DNA from: an uncultured Prevotella sp. | GTDB taxonomy: Bacteria > Bacteroidota > Bacteroidia > Bacteroidales > Bacteroidaceae | DNA: 37,862 bases | Direction: 5' to 3' | Assembly (NCBI GenBank): GCA_944320255.1 | Contig: CALUGU010000014.1 | Span: 1 to 37,862 of the forward strand | Shown: piece after piece, positions 32,482-37,862 of the stretch | Layout: each line of letters opens with the position of its first letter | Position numbering within the stretch: position 1 is the stretch's first letter | The notes under the pieces: model-generated | Database searches by the model: none | What the model saw: the letters and a program-made list of their open reading frames with translations, nothing else | Told to the model about the DNA's origin: nothing | Program-made: the position numbers and the translations under genes

Positions 32482-32712
32482 TTACGGTTCTGTCGAATAA
32501 AAATCACACTCCTTCAGTTCGTTGTCATAATAACTGAAAAAATTTCGATGTAAAACGATGGATATGCGAAGCAAAAGATCCGTATCGATACTCTCACGCT
32601 TAAAGATAGAATACACATTGGTGCGTTCGCAATAAAGTTTTTTTGCGAACCACGTAACGGAACGTTCTTGCCGCTCCAGTTCAGCCTTAATAAGTTGCCC
32701 AATGTGTATCAT
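32482..32712 (-). CDS. Short XRE-like helix-turn-helix protein
   Basis: A protein of 76 residues of the short XRE-like type common in Bacteroidetes: MIHIGQLIKAELERQERSVTWFAKKLYCERTNVY... The pattern is helix 1 (IGQLIKAELERQ), then SVTWFAKKL and ERTNVYSIFKRE as the helix-turn-helix, then a scaffold helix (DTDLLLRISIVL). It should bind DNA as a dimer. It is first in line before the small protein and the BspA-like gene, and directly downstream of the candidate structured RNA, so local regulation of the block is likely (inference). Confidence 0.82.
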   Translation of the reverse strand: MIHIGQLIKAELERQERSVTWFAKKLYCERTNVYSIFKRESIDTDLLLRISIVLHRNFFSYYDNELKECDFYSTEP

Positions 32713-32773
32713 TTACTATGCACGGGGGTTCATGTCAATAAAGGTTTATAAATTATAGCTGATTGACATATAT

Positions 32774-33082
32774 GCAAAAAGCGTGGGAACTTTACCCGTC
32801 ACTCGTCCCACACTTGGAGGCCTTCGCATTGCCCGGAACAGTAGAACGAGCAACGCAGAAGCCCACGCCGTGTATGTATATACGCCGACATTGGACGCCT
32901 TGCCAAAGCGGCAAACGCCAATGAGGGCCGTACAATATACACCCATAGACATCTACTGTTGCCATGTTCTTGACTATTCCAGAAAGTTGCGAAGTTTCCA
33001 AGTGTCAAGCACAAAGCGCCAAGTAAACGCTTCTCTTATATATAATCCCCCGCCCGCCGCCTGCGCGGCTTCTGCGGTAGGA
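32774..33082 (-). ncRNA. Candidate structured non-coding RNA, about 310 nt
   Basis: A consensus promoter (33088-33118) reads leftward into a stretch with no convincing gene that ends at a hairpin (32806-32811 with 32783-32788) plus five T. Long-range helices close a 196-nt core: 32997-33005 with 32810-32818 (9 bp) and 32989-32994 with 32822-32827 (6 bp). Inside lie a long irregular hairpin (32937-32942/32870-32875, 32929-32934/32879-32884, 32918-32923/32889-32894) and a second hairpin (32847-32854/32828-32835) with G-U pairs. The loop of the second (32837-32845) is perfectly complementary over 9 bases to 32952-32960, so a pseudoknot is possible. Hallmarks of tmRNA, RNase P RNA and SRP RNA are not seen. 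Confidence 0.6.
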
Positions 33083-33087
33083 CTTTG

Positions 33088-33118
33088 CAAAGATAAGATA
33101 AATAGTGTAAACGGCAAA
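33088..33118 (-). promoter_or_regulatory. Promoter of the candidate structured RNA
   Basis: Minus-strand TTTG (33115-33118) and TATCTTTG (33088-33095) are exactly 19 bases apart, a full consensus match. No open frame starts just downstream in a convincing way. Confidence 0.75.
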
Positions 33119-33184
33119 ATAAAAGCGGCGATTTATTTACTATCACATATTAACAAATGGCATAGGCAAGTAGCAATGAAACGG

Positions 33185-33274
33185 CGCAAACCGCTGTATG
33201 CGTAAACAGATGATAATCAGGCGGTTTGCGAAAAGGCACAAATCCGTTCCTGCGGATTACCGTTCCTGCGGATT
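33185..33274. repeat. 10-bp inverted repeat and 15-bp tandem repeat
   Basis: CGCAAACCGC (33185-33194) pairs perfectly with 33221-33230. Next to it CCGTTCCTGCGGATT occurs at 33244-33258 and 33260-33274, a 16-base period. The core TTCCTGCGGAT also occurs, in inverted form, near 27539-27549 downstream of repeat copy A. Confidence 0.7.
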
Positions 33275-33296
33275 TGCAACGCCGAGGAAACGGGTG

Positions 33297-33737
33297 TGAC
33301 AAAAGCCCATAACATCATTTAAAATCGGCTCATCCGCAATTCGATTGGATGGAGATACGTATCAACTCACGACCTCGAAGAGGGCGAACAATGCTTAACA
33401 CGCGGGTGGAGTGAGCGTAGCGAACGTAACCTGCGGTATCATATACACACCCAGCCGGGCCTCGAAGAGGTCCAATAGCCATGTGTTGTTCGCCCTCTTC
33501 GAGGACGATGATTATGGACGTTTATTACCGCAGGTTACGCTTCGCTCCACCAGCGGCTAAGCATAGTAGGACGTCTTCGACGCCCTACTGCGCCTTATGA
33601 CAAACAAACTGCGGATGAACCTTAAAATCACGGATACGGTCGTTTAACATTTTTGGACGGTATCCGTGGATAGTAAAGACGGTATCGGCGACCGACGGAT
33701 ACCGTCCAAAAAATGTTAAAACATAATCATTCCAAAG
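33297..33737. repeat. 139-bp intergenic palindromic repeat, copy B (split by a MITE)
   Basis: The two parts 33297-33326 and 33630-33737 together match copy A at 27328-27466 in the same orientation. The palindrome is kept (33644-33667 with 33695-33719). The split falls within one 8-base word that is duplicated on each side of the inserted element. Copies A and B bound a block of about 5.8 kb. Confidence 0.9.
33327..33621. mobile_element. MITE-like element, 295 bp
   Basis: The element interrupts repeat copy B. It is flanked by an 8-bp direct repeat TTAAAATC (33319-33326 and 33622-33629). Removing the element and one copy restores the sequence of copy A with a single mismatch in that word. Its ends are inverted: GGCTCATCCGCAATT (33327-33341) and the complement of 33607-33621, matching at 13 of 15. 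No transposase is encoded. Inside are interleaved inverted repeats: 33373-33391 with 33486-33504 (19 bp perfect) and 33426-33438 with 33526-33538 (13 bp, plus GGTGGAG at 33405-33411 with 33545-33551), then a hairpin at 33565-33589. An 8-bp duplication with GG-starting ends fits mobilisation by an ISL3-like transposase (tentative). Confidence 0.85.
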
Positions 33738-33800
33738 ACTAATAACAAATTTGAGCATTAGAGGATTATCCTCAATGATGAAGACCCGCCTTATTGCCAT
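33738..33800 (-). pseudogene. Possible response-regulator N-terminal remnant
   Basis: A minus-strand ATG at 33798-33800 begins MAIRRVFIIEDNPLMLKF, which matches the first strand and acidic pocket of a receiver domain (VFIIEDNPLM). After about 20 codons the frame runs into repeat copy B, whose boundary is at 33737, and the rest of a receiver domain (phosphorylated Asp, conserved Lys) is missing. It looks like a gene cut off by the repeat. The match is short, so a chance resemblance is possible. Confidence 0.4.
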
Positions 33801-34211
33801 GTAAAGAAACACCAAACAGCCATGCAAAAGGGCACAAACGGCGGGGCAAAAGGACGCGTTTTAGGAGATAAAAGATGCCATATTAGATTGCAATCAAACG
33901 CCGGCCGTTTTGTTACAAGACGGCAAGGAACGCTCACGTTGTATGAAAAGATGTAATTAAATACGGGCCGAAAAGTTACTGTTTTCATCATGATGGCCGA
34001 CGGCAAGAATAAAAACAGGGGGAAACGGGCACGGATATGGATATTTTGAAGTAATTTTGCGCTTTGGTAATTCATAATTCACAATTCACAATTCATAATC
34101 GGGCTGACGCCTTTGGCTATAATAATCTGCCCGAAAAAGACATAGCAGAATAACCGAATAACAATAAAACCGTAAAACCGTATTACCACATAACCGTAAA
34201 ACCGCAAACAA
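33801..34211. other. Gene-free interval with short AT-rich repeats
   Basis: No gene is supported. The stretch 34068-34099 repeats AATTCAYAATTC-type words, and 34148-34208 repeats ATAACCG and AAAACCG words. TAATTTTG at 34052-34059 could be the -7 box for the HAD phosphatase gene, but no TTTG is correctly spaced. Words such as GGGCACAAACGG and GCAAAAGG recall the repeat block at 7111-7201. Confidence 0.5.
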
Positions 34212-34850
34212 ATGAGACAATACGACACTTACATCTTCGACCTCGACGGCACGCTGCTCTACACGCTGGACGACCTCACGGCGAGCGTGAACCACGCAAT
34301 GAGGACGGAGGGAATGAAAGAGCACACCGTGGAGGAGGTGAGGATGATGGTGGGCAACGGCGTGAGGAAACTGATAGAGCGCGCCGTGCCCTGCGGAAAG
34401 GAGAACCCGCGGTATGAGGAGGCTTACGAGGCGTTCATCAGCCATTACCTTGAGCACAGCACTGACACTACGCGCCCCTACCCCGGCATCATGGAAATGC
34501 TGGCCGAACTGAAACGGAGGGGCAAGCGGATGGCCGTGGTGAGCAACAAGTATTATAAGGCTACGGAGGCTCTCTGCCGCACGTTCTTCAAGGATTACAT
34601 CAGCGTGGCGATAGGCGAAAGCGAGCAGGTGCGCAAGAAGCCTGCGCCCGACACCGTGCTGGAAGCCCTGCGCAGGCTCGGCGCGGACAAGGAGGGCGCC
34701 GTGTACGTGGGCGACAGCGAGGTGGACATAGCCACGGCGCGCAACAGCGGACTGCCGTGCATCAGCGTGCTGTGGGGCTTCCGCGACCGTGAGTTCTTAA
34801 CAGGGAACGGGGCGGAGACGTTCGCAGAAAGACCGGAAGAGATTATATAA
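34212..34850 (+). CDS. HAD-family phosphatase (phosphoglycolate phosphatase-like)
   Basis: A cytosolic hydrolase of 212 residues with all HAD motifs: I FDLDGTLL (Asp9-type nucleophile and Asp11), a helical cap domain (about 18-85), II VVSNK, III the Lys in RKKPAPD, and IV GDSEVDIATA. The sequence is closest in style to Gph-type phosphoglycolate phosphatases, but the subfamily has broad substrates, so the specific substrate is not certain. It stands alone on the plus strand, ends directly at a very long palindromic terminator, and its promoter is unclear. Confidence 0.9.
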   Translation: MRQYDTYIFDLDGTLLYTLDDLTASVNHAMRTEGMKEHTVEEVRMMVGNGVRKLIERAVPCGKENPRYEEAYEAFISHYLEHSTDTTRPYPGIMEMLAELKRRGKRMAVVSNKYYKATEALCRTFFKDYISVAIGESEQVRKKPAPDTVLEALRRLGADKEGAVYVGDSEVDIATARNSGLPCISVLWGFRDREFLTGNGAETFAERPEEII

Positions 34851-34952
34851 AAGTTAAGAATTAAAAATTAAGAGTTAAGAAAATATGCAGCATAAAGGTT
34901 TTATACCTGGCAAAGCATATTTTCTTAACTCTTAATTTTTAATTCTTAACTT
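34851..34952. terminator. Bidirectional terminator, perfect 38-bp inverted repeat
   Basis: Arms 34851-34888 and 34915-34952 are perfectly complementary with a 26-base spacer. The arms are AT-rich (TTAAGAATTAAAAATTAAG-type). It starts directly after the HAD stop codon and touches the stop codon of the LytTR regulator on the other strand. It is far longer than a usual terminator. Confidence 0.85.
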
Positions 34953-35664
34953 AACAAAGGCTGTGCCTGTCGATGTATTCCTGCACGGCGTCCTTGTAAC
35001 TTTCAGAGACGGGGATGAACGTGTCGCCGATGACTACGCGGCCACGGTCTACGGTGTCAACCTTTGCCATGTTGACGATGAACGAACGGTGGACGCGGAG
35101 AAACTGGGGAGCCGGCAGGTAGTCTTCCACCTTCTTCATGTTCATCAGCGACATTACGGACTTGCGGTTGTCGCCAAGGTAGAACTTGACATAATCCTTG
35201 ACACCCTCGACATAGAGTATTTCGTCAAACGAAATACGCACCAACTTGTATTCGCTCTTGACGAAAACGAACCTGTCGCGCACGGCGGCGTCTTGCCGGT
35301 CCTTGGCGTCGAACCAGTCAGCCACCTTGTCAACGGCCTTGATGAAGTCGTCATAACTTATCGGCTTAAGCAGGTAGCCTGCGGCGTCAACCTTGTAACC
35401 ATCGACGGCGTAGCGGTCGAACGCCGTCGTGAAAATCACCTTTGTCTCCTTAGGCAGCAGGTTGGCGAACTCAAGGCCGTTGAGTTCGGGCATCTGGATG
35501 TCGAGAAACAACAGGTTGACAGGATTGCCGCGAAGCTCTTTCATCGCCTCTACGGCACTGCCGTAAACGCCCGTGAGCCTCAGTTCGGGCGTTTTCTTCG
35601 CATACGAAGCCAACAGTTCGCCGGCCAACGGCTCATCGTCTATTATCGCACAAGTCAGTATCAT
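34951..35664 (-). CDS. LytTR-type response regulator
   Basis: A protein of 237 residues. The receiver domain (1-120) has the acidic pocket IIDDEPLAG, the phosphorylated Asp55 in LLFLDIQMPELNG, Thr in FTTAFDRYA and the Lys in YLLKPIS. The C-terminal LytTR DNA-binding domain (about 135-232) shows ILYVEGVKDYVKFYL and FLRVHRSFIVNMAKV. It overlaps the histidine kinase gene by 32 bases, so the two form a classic LytS/LytR-type pair. It comes last in an operon after a MacB-type permease, so the system may respond to envelope stress or exported compounds (inference). Confidence 0.95.
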   Translation of the reverse strand: MILTCAIIDDEPLAGELLASYAKKTPELRLTGVYGSAVEAMKELRGNPVNLLFLDIQMPELNGLEFANLLPKETKVIFTTAFDRYAVDGYKVDAAGYLLKPISYDDFIKAVDKVADWFDAKDRQDAAVRDRFVFVKSEYKLVRISFDEILYVEGVKDYVKFYLGDNRKSVMSLMNMKKVEDYLPAPQFLRVHRSFIVNMAKVDTVDRGRVVIGDTFIPVSESYKDAVQEYIDRHSLC

Positions 35665-36742
35665 AGATTATAATTTTAGAAAAATACACATTGCTTTGCT
35701 TGTCAACGCCGCGCCGCCACTCGTAACGCCCGGCGTAAGCCAGGTCGAGCCGCCGCGCCACTTGCTCAAGGCCTATGCCGTGGCCGCTCTTGTCGGAGGA
35801 GCTTTTGGGATGGTTGCTGTTGGTTATCTCACAGACTATCTTACCGTCGCCGGCCGTGATGCTGATGGAGATGAAACTCGGCTCGGTGGTGCTGACGCCG
35901 TGCTTGAAGGCGTTTTCAACGAGCGAGATGATGATGAACGGCGCCATACGAACGTCACGGTCGGCGGGGACGCGGGCGTCGAAACTTATTTTCACGTTAT
36001 TGTTGAGCCTCAACTTCATCAGTTCAACATAGTTGCGTATGAACTCCACTTCCTCCTTCATGCCCACGGTGCTCTGCCTCCCGCCGTAAAGCATCTGCCT
36101 CAACAGTGCGCTCAATGACAGCACGGCGCGCTGCGCCTTGTCCGTGTCGAAGGATATCAGGGCGTAGATGTTGTTGAGAGTGTTGAGCAGGAAGTGCGGG
36201 TTAACCTGGTTCTGAAGGTTCTTCAGCTCCGCTTCGGTCTTCTGAATTTCCATCTCCTTGCGCGCCGCCTCGGTTGCCTGCCAGCGCAAAGCCATGCGCA
36301 ACAGGGTGGCGAGAACCACGGACAGGGCGAACGGCATCACGTTTTTCAGCACATTCACAGCAACCATCACGGGAACGCTAATACGCTCTGCCGGCGGCGG
36401 AAAGGCGAAACCGGCACCGAACTCCATTGAACGCAACACGCCCATGAGCCAGTCCATGCACAACGCCAACACCACAGTGACGGCAAGGTTGACGCAGACG
36501 TACACCTTGACACGCCGCTGCATGAAGAATGAAGGCACGAGCCAAAGGTAATTAAGATAGAAAACAACGCACAGGAACAGCGGAAGACACAGGCGTATGA
36601 AGAACATCCCGGCGGTCTGCTCTACGTGCATCGGGACGAACATCACCGACGGCAAGGCCACCAGAAACCAGCACACGGCATGGAAGGCGAACGTGAAAAA
36701 CCTGCTTTTCGTCATAGCCGACATCGTAAACCGCTTATTCAT
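35633..36742 (-). CDS. LytS/YehU-type sensor histidine kinase
   Basis: An inner-membrane kinase of 369 residues. Four membrane segments lie in the first 150 residues (about 17-36, 47-70, 80-99 and 125-150), with no large periplasmic sensor. A short coiled coil (155-178) leads to the His_kinase domain with the phosphorylated His183 in NQVNPHFLLNTLNNI. The ATPase domain has N box VENAFKHGV (Glu276, Asn277) and G box GHGIGLEQVARRL (320-332). The start overlaps the stop of the permease gene by 8 bases; a later Met (residue 7) is possible. It should phosphorylate the overlapping LytTR regulator. Confidence 0.94.
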   Translation of the reverse strand: MNKRFTMSAMTKSRFFTFAFHAVCWFLVALPSVMFVPMHVEQTAGMFFIRLCLPLFLCVVFYLNYLWLVPSFFMQRRVKVYVCVNLAVTVVLALCMDWLMGVLRSMEFGAGFAFPPPAERISVPVMVAVNVLKNVMPFALSVVLATLLRMALRWQATEAARKEMEIQKTEAELKNLQNQVNPHFLLNTLNNIYALISFDTDKAQRAVLSLSALLRQMLYGGRQSTVGMKEEVEFIRNYVELMKLRLNNNVKISFDARVPADRDVRMAPFIIISLVENAFKHGVSTTEPSFISISITAGDGKIVCEITNSNHPKSSSDKSGHGIGLEQVARRLDLAYAGRYEWRRGVDKQSNVYFSKIIIYDTDLCDNRR

Positions 36743-37862
36743 ACCTTATAGCTTCTATCGGGTCGAGCATCGCCGCCTTCTTCGCCGGATACCAACCGAA
36801 GAACACGCCAGTGGCCGTACATACACAAAAACTTAACAACACGCTCCAAGGCTGGATGAAGACAGGCCACTTGGCGAAGATGTTTACTCCGTAAGTGGCG
36901 GCCACGCCGATAAGCACGCCGATTATTCCGCCCGTCACGCTCAGGAGTATCGACTCAATGAGGAACTGGCTCAAGATGTCAAAACCCCTCGCCCCTACGC
37001 TCATCCTTAGGCCTATTTCACGTGTGCGCTCGGTCACGCTGACATACATTATGTTCATTATGCCGATGCCGCCCACCACCAAAGATATGCCGGCGATGCA
37101 GGCAAGGAGGATTGTCATGAGGTCGGTGGTGGAGTTCATCATCGTAGCAAGCTCCTCCTGCGAGCGTATGTTGAAGTCGTCCTCGTCGCCTTCGCTGTCC
37201 TCGGTGGCGTCTTTCAGCTTGTGCTGGGCGCGCAGAATGGCTGTTATCTCCTCGGTTGCCTTGTCCGTAAGGTCTTCAGTCAACGCCGAGCAGTTGATGC
37301 TCTGCACGTAAGTGATGGCGAGGATGCGCTTCATTACGGCGGAATACGGCGCAAGCACAAGGTCGTCTTGGTCCATCCCCATTGAATTGTAGCCCTTGCT
37401 TTTAAGCACGCCGACAACGCGGAACGGTATCGTGTTGAACCTGACGACCTTCCCCATGGGGTCGGAACCGTCGGGGAAAAGGTTGTCCGCAACGGTCTTT
37501 CCTATGACACACACCTTCGCGCTGGCCTTGATGTCCTCGTCGGTGAACATCTCCCCGTCCTCGACGGACAGCTGACGGATTGTAAGATAATCGCCGTTGA
37601 CGCCGTAAATGGTTGACGGAGTGTTGTTGTTGCCGTAAATAAACTGCCCCGAACTGTTGACAACAGGGCTTATTGCGCTGATGTATTGGCACTGGTCTTT
37701 CAGCGCGTCATAGTCTGTCAGCTTGAGAGTTTCCATCTCGGAGGCGTCGCGGCGCACTCCGCCGCGCATATCCTGGCCGGGCATTATCATAATCATGTTC
37801 GACCCCATCTCCGAGATTTGCTTCTGTATGCTTCTCTTGCTGCCCTGCCCGATGGCAAGCAT
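36735..37862 (-). CDS. MacB-type ABC transporter permease (5' end outside window)
   Basis: The last 375 residues of an inner-membrane permease; the Met at the window edge is internal (the family has a membrane segment just before MLAIGQGSK). The MacB periplasmic domain (about 15-240) includes SEMGSNMIMIMPGQ, YGVNGDYLTIR and VCVIGKTVADNLF. The FtsX-type membrane domain follows with three segments (about 244-272, 295-320 and 338-358) and the motif ERTREIGLRMSVGA, ending AAMLDPIEAIRYE. The ATPase and adaptor genes are probably upstream, beyond the window. It is co-transcribed with the kinase-regulator pair. Confidence 0.93.
   Translation of the reverse strand: MLAIGQGSKRSIQKQISEMGSNMIMIMPGQDMRGGVRRDASEMETLKLTDYDALKDQCQYISAISPVVNSSGQFIYGNNNTPSTIYGVNGDYLTIRQLSVEDGEMFTDEDIKASAKVCVIGKTVADNLFPDGSDPMGKVVRFNTIPFRVVGVLKSKGYNSMGMDQDDLVLAPYSAVMKRILAITYVQSINCSALTEDLTDKATEEITAILRAQHKLKDATEDSEGDEDDFNIRSQEELATMMNSTTDLMTILLACIAGISLVVGGIGIMNIMYVSVTERTREIGLRMSVGARGFDILSQFLIESILLSVTGGIIGVLIGVAATYGVNIFAKWPVFIQPWSVLLSFCVCTATGVFFGWYPAKKAAMLDPIEAIRYE

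Noticed and set aside
32774-33082. tmRNA, RNase P RNA or SRP RNA
   Set aside because: No tRNA-like ends or tag frame, no conserved RNase P core (such as GGAAAGTCC), and no SRP Alu or GGAA tetraloop domain was found.
32746-33205. Several open frames of 66-140 residues on both strands over the RNA candidate
   Set aside because: At least three frames are open at once, none has domain features, and strong base-pairing explains the composition better. One minus-strand frame runs past the terminator.
33585-33827. 80-residue minus-strand open frame through repeat copy B
   Set aside because: Only the first 20 or so codons (the receiver-like start) look like protein; the rest is translated repeat and MITE end.
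34951-35673. 236-residue plus-strand open frame over the LytTR regulator
   Set aside because: Antisense to a certain gene; no domain or start signal.

Overview
The window reads as a chromosomal segment of a Bacteroidales bacterium, most likely a Prevotellaceae member (inference from gene content; no rRNA is present). The signs are the promoter pattern TTTG-N19/20-TAnnTTTG upstream of many genes, BspA-type leucine-rich-repeat proteins (one with a type IX secretion tail), a fused FeoA-FeoB, a short SerA with lysine in place of the catalytic histidine, an M64 peptidase with its Bacteroidetes-type N-terminal domain, and a TPR-membrane-AraC regulator. Genes are mostly housekeeping and arranged in short operons separated by strong intrinsic terminators.

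Layout. 1-600: the tail of an unidentified coiled-coil gene, then a gene-poor stretch with paired 16-bp repeats that may mark an integrated-element end. 600-7012: ADP-ribosylglycohydrolase, a small membrane protein, an OmpH/Skp-like lipoprotein, aminoacyl-histidine dipeptidase (pepD), a small lipoprotein and HtpG. 7081-9865: a tandem 22-bp repeat block, an orphan terminator, and the iron transporter FeoAB. 9856-14731 (minus): operon of MORN-repeat protein, YhcH-family protein, glycogen branching enzyme and a DUF6057-like membrane protein. 15532-18572 (plus): kdsB, a HPPK-like protein, M64 peptidase, TPR protein. 18667-26277 (minus): L-fucose isomerase, tRNA-Ser(CGA), the serC-serA-DUF1015-YigZ cluster and a DEFD-box RNA helicase. 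26592-27115: a type II toxin-antitoxin pair (RHH antitoxin, YafQ-like toxin).

27208-33800 is an accessory block bounded by two direct copies of a 139-bp palindromic repeat. Every gene inside is on the minus strand: candidate structured RNA, XRE regulator, small protein, BspA-like T9SS protein, a structured leader with a 27-residue ORF, BspA-like surface lipoprotein, an octanucleotide repeat, and the TPR-AraC regulator. Truncated gene remnants lie just outside each repeat copy. The right-hand repeat copy is split by a 295-bp non-coding element with terminal inverted repeats and an 8-bp target duplication, i.e. a MITE.

34212-37862: a HAD phosphatase, then on the minus strand an incomplete MacB-type permease, a LytS-type histidine kinase and a LytTR response regulator in one overlapping operon.

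The most novel-looking item is the RNA candidate at about 32774-33082 (minus). It has a full promoter, long-range closing helices with G-U pairs, a possible pseudoknot and a terminator, and no convincing protein. The MITE and the repeat-bounded BspA block come next.
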